Assembly (NCBI RefSeq): GCF_048771995.1 | Contig: NC_133036.1 | Coordinates: 18,197,001 to 18,261,000 of the forward strand | Reading direction: 5' to 3' | DNA length: 64,000 nucleotides | DNA from: Taeniopygia guttata | Lineage: Eukaryota; Chordata; Aves; Passeriformes; Estrildidae | Shown here: positions 50,201-56,230 of the stretch, one piece after another | Numbering within the stretch: the first letter of the stretch is position 1 | How the letters are laid out: each line of letters opens with the position of its first letter | Notes under the pieces: generated by a model | What the model was told of the DNA's origin: nothing | Database searches by the model: none | What the model saw: only the letters and a program-made list of their open reading frames with translations | Position numbers and translations under genes: made by a program

Positions 50201-51056
50201 CACTGGACATAAAGGCACACATGACGAAGAGCATAAAATTACAGTAGGGCATTATGATCACGCAGTTTAGTCCTCTTCCTCAACCTTGGTGACACGAATC
50301 ACAGAGACACATCGGGGGTCCCAGCCAATTCTGCTACTGAACAGTGCATTCCCATGGATGTGGCATGTCCCTGAGAGTCTTGTCCCCGGGTCTTGGTGAC
50401 AGGAACGGCTGGTTTTGAGGGTGACTCGGTTAGCAGAGGCTGCTTTCATTCCCCGGGGCAAACCTTCCTTCCCCAGGCTTGCCCCAACACCTGCAGCCCC
50501 CAGGGCAGCGCCGAGCACGCCGTGCCCCAGTTTCCCGGCCTGACTCTGGGGAGCAGCAGGCTCAGCCCCGCCGCAGGCTGAGCGCCGTGCCAGGACGGCT
50601 GTGCGGGACAGCCCCGCTGCCAGCGGCTCCGGACACCCGCACTGCCTTCCCGAGCCACGCTGCACCGCCGCTCTGAGGAGCCCCGGGCTCAGACAAACCA
50701 ACCCAGCTGCTTTAGCTGATAAGTAAGCGCCGCAGGAGCCTCAGCAGCGCACCGGGAAAAGACTTTGGGAAACCTCACGTTCAGCTGAACGAGTGGGCAG
50801 AGGGGGTTACTCTGTGTTACAGCCGCTGGCCGCGCCGCGCCGTCCCCTCGCCGGTGCCGCACACCTGCCCGCGGAGCCGCGCACCGCCGGACCGCCGCCT
50901 GTCCGAGCCCCCGCCCCAGCGGCAGCGCAGCCGGGCGGAGGGGCTGTCGGCGCTGCCCTTACCGATGATGATGGCACAGGCGCTCACCAGCCCGATCTCC
51001 TTCTTCAGCGCCACCCGCTCGGGGCCGCCGGGCAAGCGCTGCTCCCCGCCGGCCAT
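11163..51056 (-). CDS. SLC7A10: SLC7A10 (Asc-1 amino acid transporter), 11 coding exons, complete
   Basis: SLC7A10/Asc-1 is the light chain of a heteromeric transporter in the plasma membrane. It pairs with 4F2hc (SLC3A2) by a disulfide bond and exchanges small neutral amino acids (Gly, Ala, Ser, D-Ser) without sodium, notably in brain. Eleven exons (94, 205, 152, 126, 154, 124, 104, 97, 150, 178 and 125 nt, stop included) join in frame to 502 residues, slightly shorter than human at the N-terminus. Diagnostic parts are GSGIF (residues 36-40, TM1 substrate site), FSGW (226-229, TM6), VFPNC with Cys135 for the heavy-chain bond, and the SLC7A10-type segments [18 protein letters not shown] and CFVVYPQ. 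SLC7A8 (LAT2) is the nearest alternative, but [20 protein letters not shown] and CIPP favour SLC7A10, as does the LRP3 neighbour. Intron 5 has a GC donor. The promoter is a CpG island. Confidence 0.96.
11288..12274 (-). other. SLC7A10: SLC7A10 intron 10
   Basis: The intron has a GTAAGC donor at 12274 and a TTGCAG acceptor. It contains the GGGGAT hexanucleotide repeat at 11572-11674. Nothing else was recognised. Confidence 0.9.
11572..11674. repeat. (GGGGAT)n microsatellite
   Basis: About 100 bp of GGGGAT hexamers on the + strand with a few GGATTG and GGGAT variants. The runs of four G at regular spacing could form G-quadruplex DNA. In SLC7A10 transcripts the repeat reads ATCCCC. Confidence 0.95.
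12275..12452 (-). CDS. SLC7A10: SLC7A10 exon 10 (TM11-TM12)
   Basis: The acceptor is GCTAG at 12453-12454 and the donor GTAAGC starts at 12274. The exon reads [48 protein letters not shown] and KPKCVNRLI. These are the last two membrane helices, residues 403-462. Confidence 0.95.
12453..12699 (-). other. SLC7A10: SLC7A10 intron 9
   Basis: This is a short GT-AG intron of 247 bp in phase 0. No further feature was seen. Confidence 0.92.
12700..12849 (-). CDS. SLC7A10: SLC7A10 exon 9 (TM9-TM10)
   Basis: The exon of 150 nt is phase 0 on both sides (acceptor TTGCAG, donor AAG|GTGACA). It reads [35 protein letters not shown] and [39 protein letters not shown] is essentially invariant in Asc-1. It encodes residues 353-402. 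Confidence 0.96.
12850..16256 (-). other. SLC7A10: SLC7A10 intron 8
   Basis: The intron is 3.4 kb with a GTAAGT donor at 16256. It contains an A/T low-complexity tract at 13191-13267. Small ORFs inside show no homology that I recognise, and no mobile element was identified with confidence. Confidence 0.9.
13191..13267. repeat. A-rich low-complexity tract
   Basis: About 77 bp of AAATAAAAAAAATTTAAAAA-type sequence, nearly free of G and C, within SLC7A10 intron 8. It may be the decayed tail of a retroposon, but no body is recognisable next to it. Confidence 0.85.
16257..16353 (-). CDS. SLC7A10: SLC7A10 exon 8 (loop and TM8)
   Basis: The acceptor is TTCCAG and the donor TGT|GTAAGT. The exon reads [20 protein letters not shown] and [12 protein letters not shown], residues 320-352. 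The [17 protein letters not shown] block is the conserved intracellular segment found in all SLC7 light chains. Confidence 0.96.
16354..17358 (-). other. SLC7A10: SLC7A10 intron 7
   Basis: A GT-AG intron of 1005 bp. The donor AAG|GTTAGA is weaker than its neighbours. It is AT-rich with no repeat recognised. Confidence 0.9.
17359..17462 (-). CDS. SLC7A10: SLC7A10 exon 7 (TM8 region)
   Basis: The acceptor is CTTTAG and the exon ends TCA AG|GTTAGA. It reads [20 protein letters not shown] and [14 protein letters not shown], residues 286-320. GGINGYLFT matches Asc-1, where LAT2 has GGVNGSLFT. Confidence 0.96.
17463..17556 (-). other. SLC7A10: SLC7A10 intron 6 (94 bp)
   Basis: A very short GT-AG intron (GTAAGT donor at 17556, CTTTAG acceptor), close to the lower end of normal vertebrate intron length. 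Confidence 0.93.
17557..17680 (-). CDS. SLC7A10: SLC7A10 exon 6 (TM6b-TM7)
   Basis: The acceptor is TATTAG and the donor GTA|GTAAGT. The exon reads [41 protein letters not shown], residues 244-285. [17 protein letters not shown] is shared by LAT2 and Asc-1, and [21 protein letters not shown] is the Asc-1 form. Confidence 0.96.
17681..19284 (-). other. SLC7A10: SLC7A10 intron 5 with GC-AG splice sites
   Basis: The donor at 19284-19279 reads GCAAGT after CGCAG, and the acceptor reads TTTATTAG before 17680. No GT donor nearby keeps the frame and the conserved VDPR-(R)-NLPRAI junction. This is a minor-type GC-AG intron handled by the major spliceosome. It is 1604 bp long and no mobile element was recognised. 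Confidence 0.9.
19285..19438 (-). CDS. SLC7A10: SLC7A10 exon 5 (TM6 substrate-binding region)
   Basis: The acceptor is TATGCAG. The exon reads [40 protein letters not shown] and [10 protein letters not shown], residues 193-244. [13 protein letters not shown] is the unwound TM6 region that shapes the substrate pocket in LAT and Asc transporters. The exon ends at the GC donor described for intron 5. Confidence 0.96.
19439..20520 (-). other. SLC7A10: SLC7A10 intron 4
   Basis: A GT-AG intron of 1082 bp (donor AAAG|GTACTC). It contains a TTATTC-rich stretch at 19520-19592 and the long near-perfect hairpin at 19976-20083. Confidence 0.9.
19976..20083. repeat. near-perfect long hairpin (44 + 5 bp stem, 8-nt loop)
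   Basis: The left arm 19976-20019 is exactly complementary to the right arm 20040-20083 (44 bp). After one mismatch (20020 against 20039) a further 5 bp pair (20021-20025 with 20034-20038), leaving the loop CTCTTAGC. The inverted repeat lies within SLC7A10 intron 4 and would be transcribed with the gene. No flanking target-site duplication was found. Confidence 0.97.
20521..20646 (-). CDS. SLC7A10: SLC7A10 exon 4 (TM4-TM5)
   Basis: The acceptor is CTCCAG and the exon ends AAA G|GTACTC. It reads [20 protein letters not shown] and [20 protein letters not shown], residues 151-193. [23 protein letters not shown] is strongly conserved in the LAT2/Asc-1 pair. Confidence 0.96.
20647..21343 (-). other. 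SLC7A10: SLC7A10 intron 3
   Basis: A 697-bp GT-AG intron with a strong GTAAGT donor. It is GC-richer than the surrounding introns, and its ORFs show no coding signature I recognise. Confidence 0.9.
21344..21495 (-). CDS. SLC7A10: SLC7A10 exon 3 (TM3 and heavy-chain cysteine)
   Basis: The acceptor is TTTCCAG and the donor TTAC|GTAAGT. The exon reads [35 protein letters not shown] and [15 protein letters not shown], residues 100-151. Cys135 in VFPNC is at the position known to form the disulfide with 4F2hc. Asn140 lies in an NAS sequon, which human Asc-1 (TTAS, as I recall it) lacks. Confidence 0.96.
21810..22080 (+). mobile_element. LTR-like element (endogenous retrovirus solo LTR, approximate ends)
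   Basis: The region combines a TATA-like TATATAG (21989-21995), an AATAAA (22013-22018) about 20 bp later, and a downstream segment (ATTGGCTGGATGTACGTTCT, then GTCCAGCTCTCCCG) like the R-U5 part of avian retroviral LTRs. Exact ends and target-site duplication could not be fixed. No gag, pol or env sequence is attached. Confidence 0.6.
23810..24169 (+). mobile_element. 350-bp solo LTR-like element with 5-bp target duplication
   Basis: The body 23815-24164 starts TGTTGTGGTTTGACAC and ends GTGTCAAACCATGACA. The ends are inverted repeats matching at 14 of 16 positions and carry the canonical TG...CA. ACATC flanks the element on both sides (23810-23814 and 24165-24169). An AATAAA at 24033-24038 suggests + orientation. 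These are the marks of a solo LTR, and the terminal TGTCATGGTTTGACAC-like motif is one I associate with songbird ERV LTRs. A 5-bp duplication fits ERVL-type integration. No coding part remains. Confidence 0.8.
28287..28491 (-). CDS. SLC7A10: SLC7A10 exon 2 (TM1-TM2)
   Basis: The acceptor is TTTCCAG and the exon ends GCT GG|GTAAGT. It reads [40 protein letters not shown] and [20 protein letters not shown], residues 32-100. GSGIF (36-40) is the unwound TM1 segment that contacts the substrate amino and carboxyl groups in SLC7 structures. VLGGGV and EIFGGLAG favour Asc-1 over LAT2. Confidence 0.97.
29217..29460 (+). mobile_element. CR1 LINE reverse transcriptase relic
   Basis: From 29306 a frame reads [15 protein letters not shown], then THDLD. 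This is a decayed form of the CR1 reverse transcriptase stretch GVPQGSVLGPVLFNIFINDL. Flanking sequence is degraded and no functional ORF remains. It abuts the minisatellite that begins about 170 bp further on. Confidence 0.75.
29632..30258. repeat. 35/36-bp minisatellite, about 17.5 copies
   Basis: The unit runs GGCACTGCCAGGCCAGGAGG and then GACATCCCTGTCCTG, with an optional extra G that makes it 35 or 36 bp. GACATCCC occurs 17 times, first near 29652. Copies are almost identical, so the array is young or homogenised. Its lack of stop codons produces long overlapping ORFs on both strands. These are repeat artefacts, not genes. Confidence 0.97.
33559..33832 (+). mobile_element. LTR-like element (endogenous retrovirus relic, approximate ends)
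   Basis: The segment begins near TGTGTTTGGAGAATTG and ends near CCAGCATTTACA. It has an AATAAA at 33757-33762 followed by TTCAGCCTTCTGAATTGAGT and CAGACATCATCATTTC, a layout like the 3' half of avian ERV LTRs. No clear target-site duplication was found, so the ends are uncertain. No internal viral genes are present. Confidence 0.55.
45145..45366 (+). mobile_element. CR1 LINE 3' end
   Basis: The stretch contains GGTTGGATATTAGGACAAAG, GGCTGCCCAGGGAGGTGGTG, GAGTCACCATCCCTGGATGT, GGTTGGACTCGATCTTGAAG and GTCTCTTCCAACCTGG. It ends in three tandem ATTCTGTG-type octamers. This is the classic 3' part of a CR1 copy with its terminal repeats, 5'-truncated, sitting antisense to SLC7A10 in intron 1. Confidence 0.92.
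50963..51056 (-). CDS. SLC7A10: SLC7A10 exon 1 (start codon)
   Basis: The ATG at 51056-51054 has a good initiation context (GCAGCGATGG). The exon reads [20 protein letters not shown] and [11 protein letters not shown] and ends at [21 protein letters not shown](V/L)SAC is the conserved start of LAT2/Asc-1 proteins. The stretch before it is about 16 residues shorter than my recollection of human Asc-1. The frame stays open upstream of this ATG through the GC-rich repeat (see findings), but MAGGEQ is preferred because it parallels the mammalian MAG start. Confidence 0.93.
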
Positions 51057-51132
51057 CGCTGCCCGCGCTGCTCTGCCCCGCGCCCCGCGCGCATGCGCCG
51101 CCCCGCGGGCCGGGCCGGGCCGGGGGGGCCGC

Positions 51133-51668
51133 GGGACCCCTGAGGGGCGGCGGGGCTGGGGCCGCGCCTCAGCCGGGCCGCCCTCGGCACCGGGGGCTGT
51201 CCCCGGGGAGCCGCGGGACCGGGGACCGCGCCTCAGCCGGGCCGCCCTCGGCACCGGGGGGCTGTCCCCGGGGAGCTGTGGGACCCCTGAGGGGCGGCGG
51301 GGCCGGGGCCGCGCCTCAGCCGGGCCGCCCTCGGCACTTGTGGGGCTGTGCCCGGGGAGCTGTGGGACCCCTGAGGGGCGGCGGGGCCGGGGCCGCGCCT
51401 CAGCCGGGCCGCCCTCGGCACTTGTGGGGCTGTCCCCGGGGAGCCGCGGGACCCCTGAGGGGCGGCGGTGCTGGGGGTCGCGCCTCAGCCGGGCCGCCCT
51501 CGGCACCGGGGGCTGTGCCCGGGGAGCCGCGGGACCCCTGAGGGGCGGCGGGGCCGGGGGCCGCCCTCGGCACCGGGGGGCTGTCCCCGGGGAGCCGCGG
51601 GACCCCTGAGGGGCGGCGGTGCCGGGGGCCACCCTCGGCACCTGCGGGGCTGTCCCCGGGGAGCTGTG
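51133..51668. repeat. GC-rich minisatellite, 65-84 bp unit, about 7 copies
   Basis: The unit starts GGGACCCCTGAGGGGCGGCG and runs on through CGCGCCTCAGCCGGGCCGCC, CTCGGCAC and GGGGCTGTCCCCGGGGAG. Copies start at about 51133, 51215, 51280, 51364, 51448, 51531 and 51599, with an eighth start at 51668 that breaks off. Full units are 82-84 bp. One copy (51215) lacks the GAGGGGCGGCG part, and the two at 51531 and 51599 lack the CGCGCCTCAGCCGGG part, so two different internal deletions exist. The array begins about 77 bp upstream of the SLC7A10 start codon. Confidence 0.95.
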
Positions 51669-52070
51669 GGACAGCGGGGCAGCGCTGTGCGGAGGGGGCT
51701 CCGCTCGGACATTCGGCGTGTCGGGCAGCGGGTCCTGCCCGGCGCCACGAGCCAGCCTGGCGCCGTACCCGGGCCCCTGACAGAGCCGCCTCCCCTTGGG
51801 CTCTGTTAGCTGAAGTGGTGCGAGAACGTAAAGAAAGGGCATTTTATTGCTTGTTATCGGTACTGCCAGAGTTAAAACCAGGATGCCCAATATTGGCTGT
51901 TTTCCGTACTTTTTACCTTAGTTTCTCCGCGCTTTCTTCCCACGTTGTGTGGCACTTCTGAAGGGATCCTGCACCGGCTCCTCGGCACCCGCGGGGCTGA
52001 GGGGCTGAGGGGCTGTGCCCCATCGCCCGCGGGGCTCGAGCTGCAGCTGCGGGTATCTGCCGGGCAGCTC

Positions 52071-55000
52071 AAGGAAAGAAATGTTTTCTTTCCTCACACA
52101 GGGGATGGAGCTTCAATGTTGGGATGTGTGTTCGGCAGATCTTTTGCTCTGTGAACGAACTGCCTTCAGAAGAATGTTAATGAATGAAGTCTGCTCTCGT
52201 ATGATATCAAAAAGCTAAATCGTAGTTTAGGATCCGGGGCTCCTCACTCAAGCTGTAACAGCCAAGGGTTTATTGATGGAAATGCCTAGTTCGTTACTTG
52301 TTTATAAGATGAACAGCTTCCTGACACCATTTCTATGTTCAGAGAAGACCCCCGTGTAGGTGACCTATTCTGAAAGTGCACAGGTTAGAAAAATCTCCTA
52401 AGAAGATGATGTGGTAACTGACAACGCGCATCAGTGGGGCAAACAGCGAGGCAGTGGAAACTGGTTGTGGAGGGGTGGAACAGGGAATGTCTGGTTTTTC
52501 ACCTCAGTGAAGGAAGTTGGGAGGTTTCTGTGGTGACATCAATCTGATTTTCTTTGTCTTTACAATGAAAAGTATGACCTGACAACTGGTAAGCCTTTTG
52601 AGAAAATACGTGGATTATTCATAGAAAGCATATAATTGTAAGTGATTTTACTTTATACTGCTGCTTTATTATGCTGCTTTTATAGAAAGGCTTACTGATT
52701 TTCAGAGGCTGAGGCTTCTTTCCTAAATTGATCTACTGCTCTGTTTCTGAACGAACTGCCTCACTAACCACTTCTAAAATGTCCTTTTATTGAATGACTG
52801 TGTGATTTTTATAATAAAGTTTACAAGAAGAGTTACTTTTTGGACTATCTAAACAGTACCACTGTTCTCCTTTCAAAGACCATGAAATATGTGCAAAGAC
52901 TGGAAACAAAGTTTCAGGTATTCAAAAGTAACCTGATGTATTTATTAGGTGTTTCTTCTAGGCACCCTAATTGCCTCCTAGCTTTGTTTTGTAGCAACTC
53001 ATGTATATTCTACTAGATACTTCTGAAAGTCTCCACATGTTAGCCTTATACAGACACTATAATATATTTTAGGTAAGTTTTCTATGATAGTCTATTTCTT
53101 TTGCAAAAGCTAAAAAAATTAGTTTGAACATCTAATAAAGTACAAAAGTCAAGAAATTTGTGAATGAATGGTGTTTCTAACTCTACTTTCAAAAACCTAA
53201 TGAAATTTAGGCTTAATTAACCTTTAGAGAAAACCCACACTATCTGTTAAATGAATGACACTTAGAAGGATAACACTATGCTTGTTTTCTTTGGCGGTGG
53301 TAAAAATGTTGGTTTGCTCTGAAATATGTTTATTATCTTTGTAGTATTGTGAGGAAGATAGAAATCCCAGTCAGCACTCTTCTACTGATGAGTGAGCAGC
53401 AGAGCATGCTGGCTGTGGATGATGAAAATAAATGCTAGAATTCCATTAACTCTAATGATCTTTAACTGATCAGTAGGATTTATAAAAAATTGTCTGGCCA
53501 GTTTTGAGGGCTTTGCCAGGGAAAATGCTAGATATTTGTACCTGTGTGTACAGGTACAAATATCTGTTGTAATATACCTCTGCCTGTTGATACGAATATT
53601 TTGTTCTGGAATTGTTCTTCCTTACTGAAAGCCAAGAGGAAAAACTGACTATACCAATTTAACAGGTAATAAGAAGGAAAAACCTAACTGAAAGGCATCA
53701 GAAATCTCTCCTTAGAAGAGGTAGTCAAGAAATCATTAAAGTTGTGAAAAGCAGAGGAACCTTAAACCTTGTCTTGATATCCAGTTTCACCTTGTGTGCA
53801 TTTTGAACAAAGCTAAAAGAGCTGGCACTGGAGAACCGTGGGGTGAAATCTCAGCTTCATCCCAATGAAACCTTTTGCAGCAAAACATTAATGAACTGCC
53901 ACATCTCCCCGTGGCTTAGAATGGCAGGATATTGTTTATTGCACCTTCCAGGTTCAGCACCAGCTCCTGGTTTGTGAGTTTGATCTTTGAGGGCAGCGTT
54001 GTGCCCTTGCCTTCCTGCCACGTGAGACTGACTTCATGCCCTATGGATTATAGGTTAAGGGCAACGGGGTGCAGCCAAGAAATCTGTGCTAGTAACTTAA
54101 TTTAGAATTGTAGTCCTGGACCACTGTAGAGAACTTAATTTTCCTCACTTGTCCCAGGACAAATTCTTTCCCTAAATCCATATAAAGAACACTGATTTAC
54201 TGATTCTTTTCCTAGGGTGTGCATAATAATTTACTTTCCTTTTCAAAGTTTGAAGTGTTTTACTACTGGTGACGGATTAAGCAGGTGGCTGTTTACAACA
54301 CAGGTTTTCAATATGCCCACATCCATAGCAGAACACTGGAGTGTAAAACAGCAGTGAGCCAGAAACCTGTTGGAAAAGACAGCAGTGACAAAGGTTGCCC
54401 ACATTAACTGCCAAAAACCGCTCTTTTTTATTTTCTTCCTATTTTTTTTTCAGGCTGAATGCCTGCCTGCTACACTGGTTTTTTTGCTTGAGGATGAAGA
54501 GAGGCCTTTTCTCTATTTGTGGTAGTTTGGCTTATTTAGGTTGTGTATTTTGTCCTATTGTTAATATAGTTTCAAAGTGAGCAAGTCAGAGGCCATGTAG
54601 GTTCTAATTAGTAGTTATCTGAGGCAACTCTTGGAGCAGAAAACTCATTTAAATTGTTTTGGATTTGAACATACTGTATCTACTTGAGTGACAAAATGTT
54701 AGAAAGCAAAAAAGCCAAAGTTCTTTGTCGGAAGGCAATTGCTGCATAGCAACTGCATAGAGAGGATGCAGTGAAGCCTGCATGTATTCTCTTTTGTGGC
54801 TATTTTTGTCCTTATTTTCCTCATGGTCTGAAATGTACAGAAATTCTTGAAGTTGTTGGAATGAGTTATTTCATTCATTGCTACTTATGTTTAAAAAAAA
54901 AAAAGAAGCAAATAATGGCAATTTGAGTTTTGTGTTTTGGGAAGAAAAAAGGAAATTTAGTATGTTATTTGTGAAGGGATGCTGTGACTGAGTTTTCAAA

Positions 55001-56080
55001 TGTATGTGATCTTTGATATATGGAAAGGAAGCAAGGTTAAAGAAATATAAAGATTCTCCTTGATAGCAGATATTTTTCCCAGTCTCACTCCATTTTTGTA
55101 TCCATCTACACAAATTTCTGTTTTCCTAAAATATAACCACCCTTACAAAACCAAAACTTACAATAGTTATTAAAACATAATTCAACTTTGTACCTAATGG
55201 GGTCCATGAACAGCAGCTGGGAAATAGTTACTTGGCAGAATAACCTGTTTGTTGTATATTGTTAAATAAACAGTGGGCTGGCTGGTTTAGCAAAAGGAAA
55301 TTTGGAGAGTAATGGGATTGTAAAGCATGTGTTAATGGTTAATAAACCTGTGAATAAGGTTTTCCATGTTCTGTCTGTGGAAAGCTCATACAAAATGTAG
55401 GAGACTGATCTTAGCTGTCCTTTGGATGTGCCCTGCACAAGTGTGTGTTAGGGGGGTTTGGCCACCCCTGCAGCTGATTCGGGCCTTTGGGGTCCCACTG
55501 CAATGGGCTCGCTGTTACTCTGTGTTTCATCACACTTCTGCAGCAGGTCAGAAATTTGTGGAGCATTAGGATTAAGCAAGAACACAAACAGGAGAAGGCC
55601 ACCCATTAGTGGGGAGTGACATCAGCAGGAGGGACTCATAGGGAGCCTTTCCACTTTAATGTGGTTGAGTCCCAACAGGTGACTCTAAATGAAGCCCAGG
55701 TGCAGGTGGATCAGTTACTTGTTGAAAGCATCCTACTCTCCATCACTTTTCTCTGTTGTGTTCAGCCTGTAAGACAAAGGTGGAAAATGGTGTCCTTTGT
55801 ATTTCTAATACTATTTTCTATTGTACATCTGTTTTCAGAAAGCTGTAGCAGAAGACGATGCATGAGTATGTGACTCCTGTGTGACTCCCCAGCACCTACA
55901 TAAGAAAATGGGGGATGTACATTTGAAAAGGAAAGGCAGAATCTTTTTCTCTAATTCAGTAAAGAAGGAAAATGTCCAGAGTAGCTTTTATTGTGGGTAG
56001 CTACTCTTCTCTCTAATAAGGGCAGCAGGAGAGAGGTTCCCTCAACTGTGGAACTGTTCTGGCATTATGTTAAGGAGGCT
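52071..56080. other. upstream intergenic DNA, no gene recognised
   Basis: AT-rich sequence 5' of SLC7A10. No splice-supported ORF or known protein match was recognised. The only notable structure is a perfect 15-bp hairpin at 53530-53565. Confidence 0.6.
53530..53565. repeat. 15-bp perfect hairpin, 6-nt loop
   Basis: AGATATTTGTACCTG (53530-53544) and CAGGTACAAATATCT (53551-53565) are exact reverse complements around the loop TGTGTA. Confidence 0.95.
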
Positions 56081-56081
56081 C

Positions 56082-56230
56082 ATGGAATCATAGACTGTGC
56101 TGAGTTGGAAGGGACTCCAAAGGATCACTGAAATCCAGCTCCTGGCCTTGCACAGATCACCTCCAAGAATCCCACCATGTGCCTGAGAGCATTGTCCAAA
56201 TGCTTGGACATGGGCAGGCACTGGTGGATA
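56082..56230 (-). mobile_element. CR1 LINE 3' fragment, reverse orientation
   Basis: The segment reads ATGGAATCATAGACTGTGCT, GAGTTGGAAGGGACTCCAAA and GGATCACTGAAATCCAGCTC, followed by ACCTCCAAGAATCCCACC. This is the usual appearance of a CR1 3' end seen from the opposite strand. The copy is short and moderately diverged. Confidence 0.85.

Larger units (their letters stand above)
28492..50962 (-). other. SLC7A10: SLC7A10 intron 1 (22.5 kb)
   Basis: A GT-AG intron (donor CATCG|GTAAGG, acceptor TTTCCAG) between the 5' exon in the CpG island and exon 2. It is mostly AT-rich with scattered T or A runs (about 31328-31350, 31971-31990, 36817-36828 and 39955-39971). It also holds the CR1 RT relic at 29217, a 35/36-bp minisatellite, an LTR-like element near 33.6 kb and a CR1 tail near 45.2 kb. 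No second gene was recognised inside it. Confidence 0.9.
50450..52070. promoter_or_regulatory. SLC7A10: CpG island / SLC7A10 promoter region
   Basis: GC content and CpG frequency rise sharply compared with both flanks, from about 50450 to about 52070. SLC7A10 exon 1 is at its centre. No TATA box is apparent in a convincing position, which fits a dispersed CpG-island promoter reading leftward. The upstream half is dominated by the GC-rich tandem repeat at 51133-51668. The exact transcription start cannot be read from sequence. Confidence 0.8.

Noticed and set aside
11163..51056. SLC7A8 (LAT2) as the identity of the transporter gene
   Set aside because: Several segments match the Asc-1 form as I recall it ([44 protein letters not shown]). 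The LRP3 neighbour also fits SLC7A10 and not SLC7A8.
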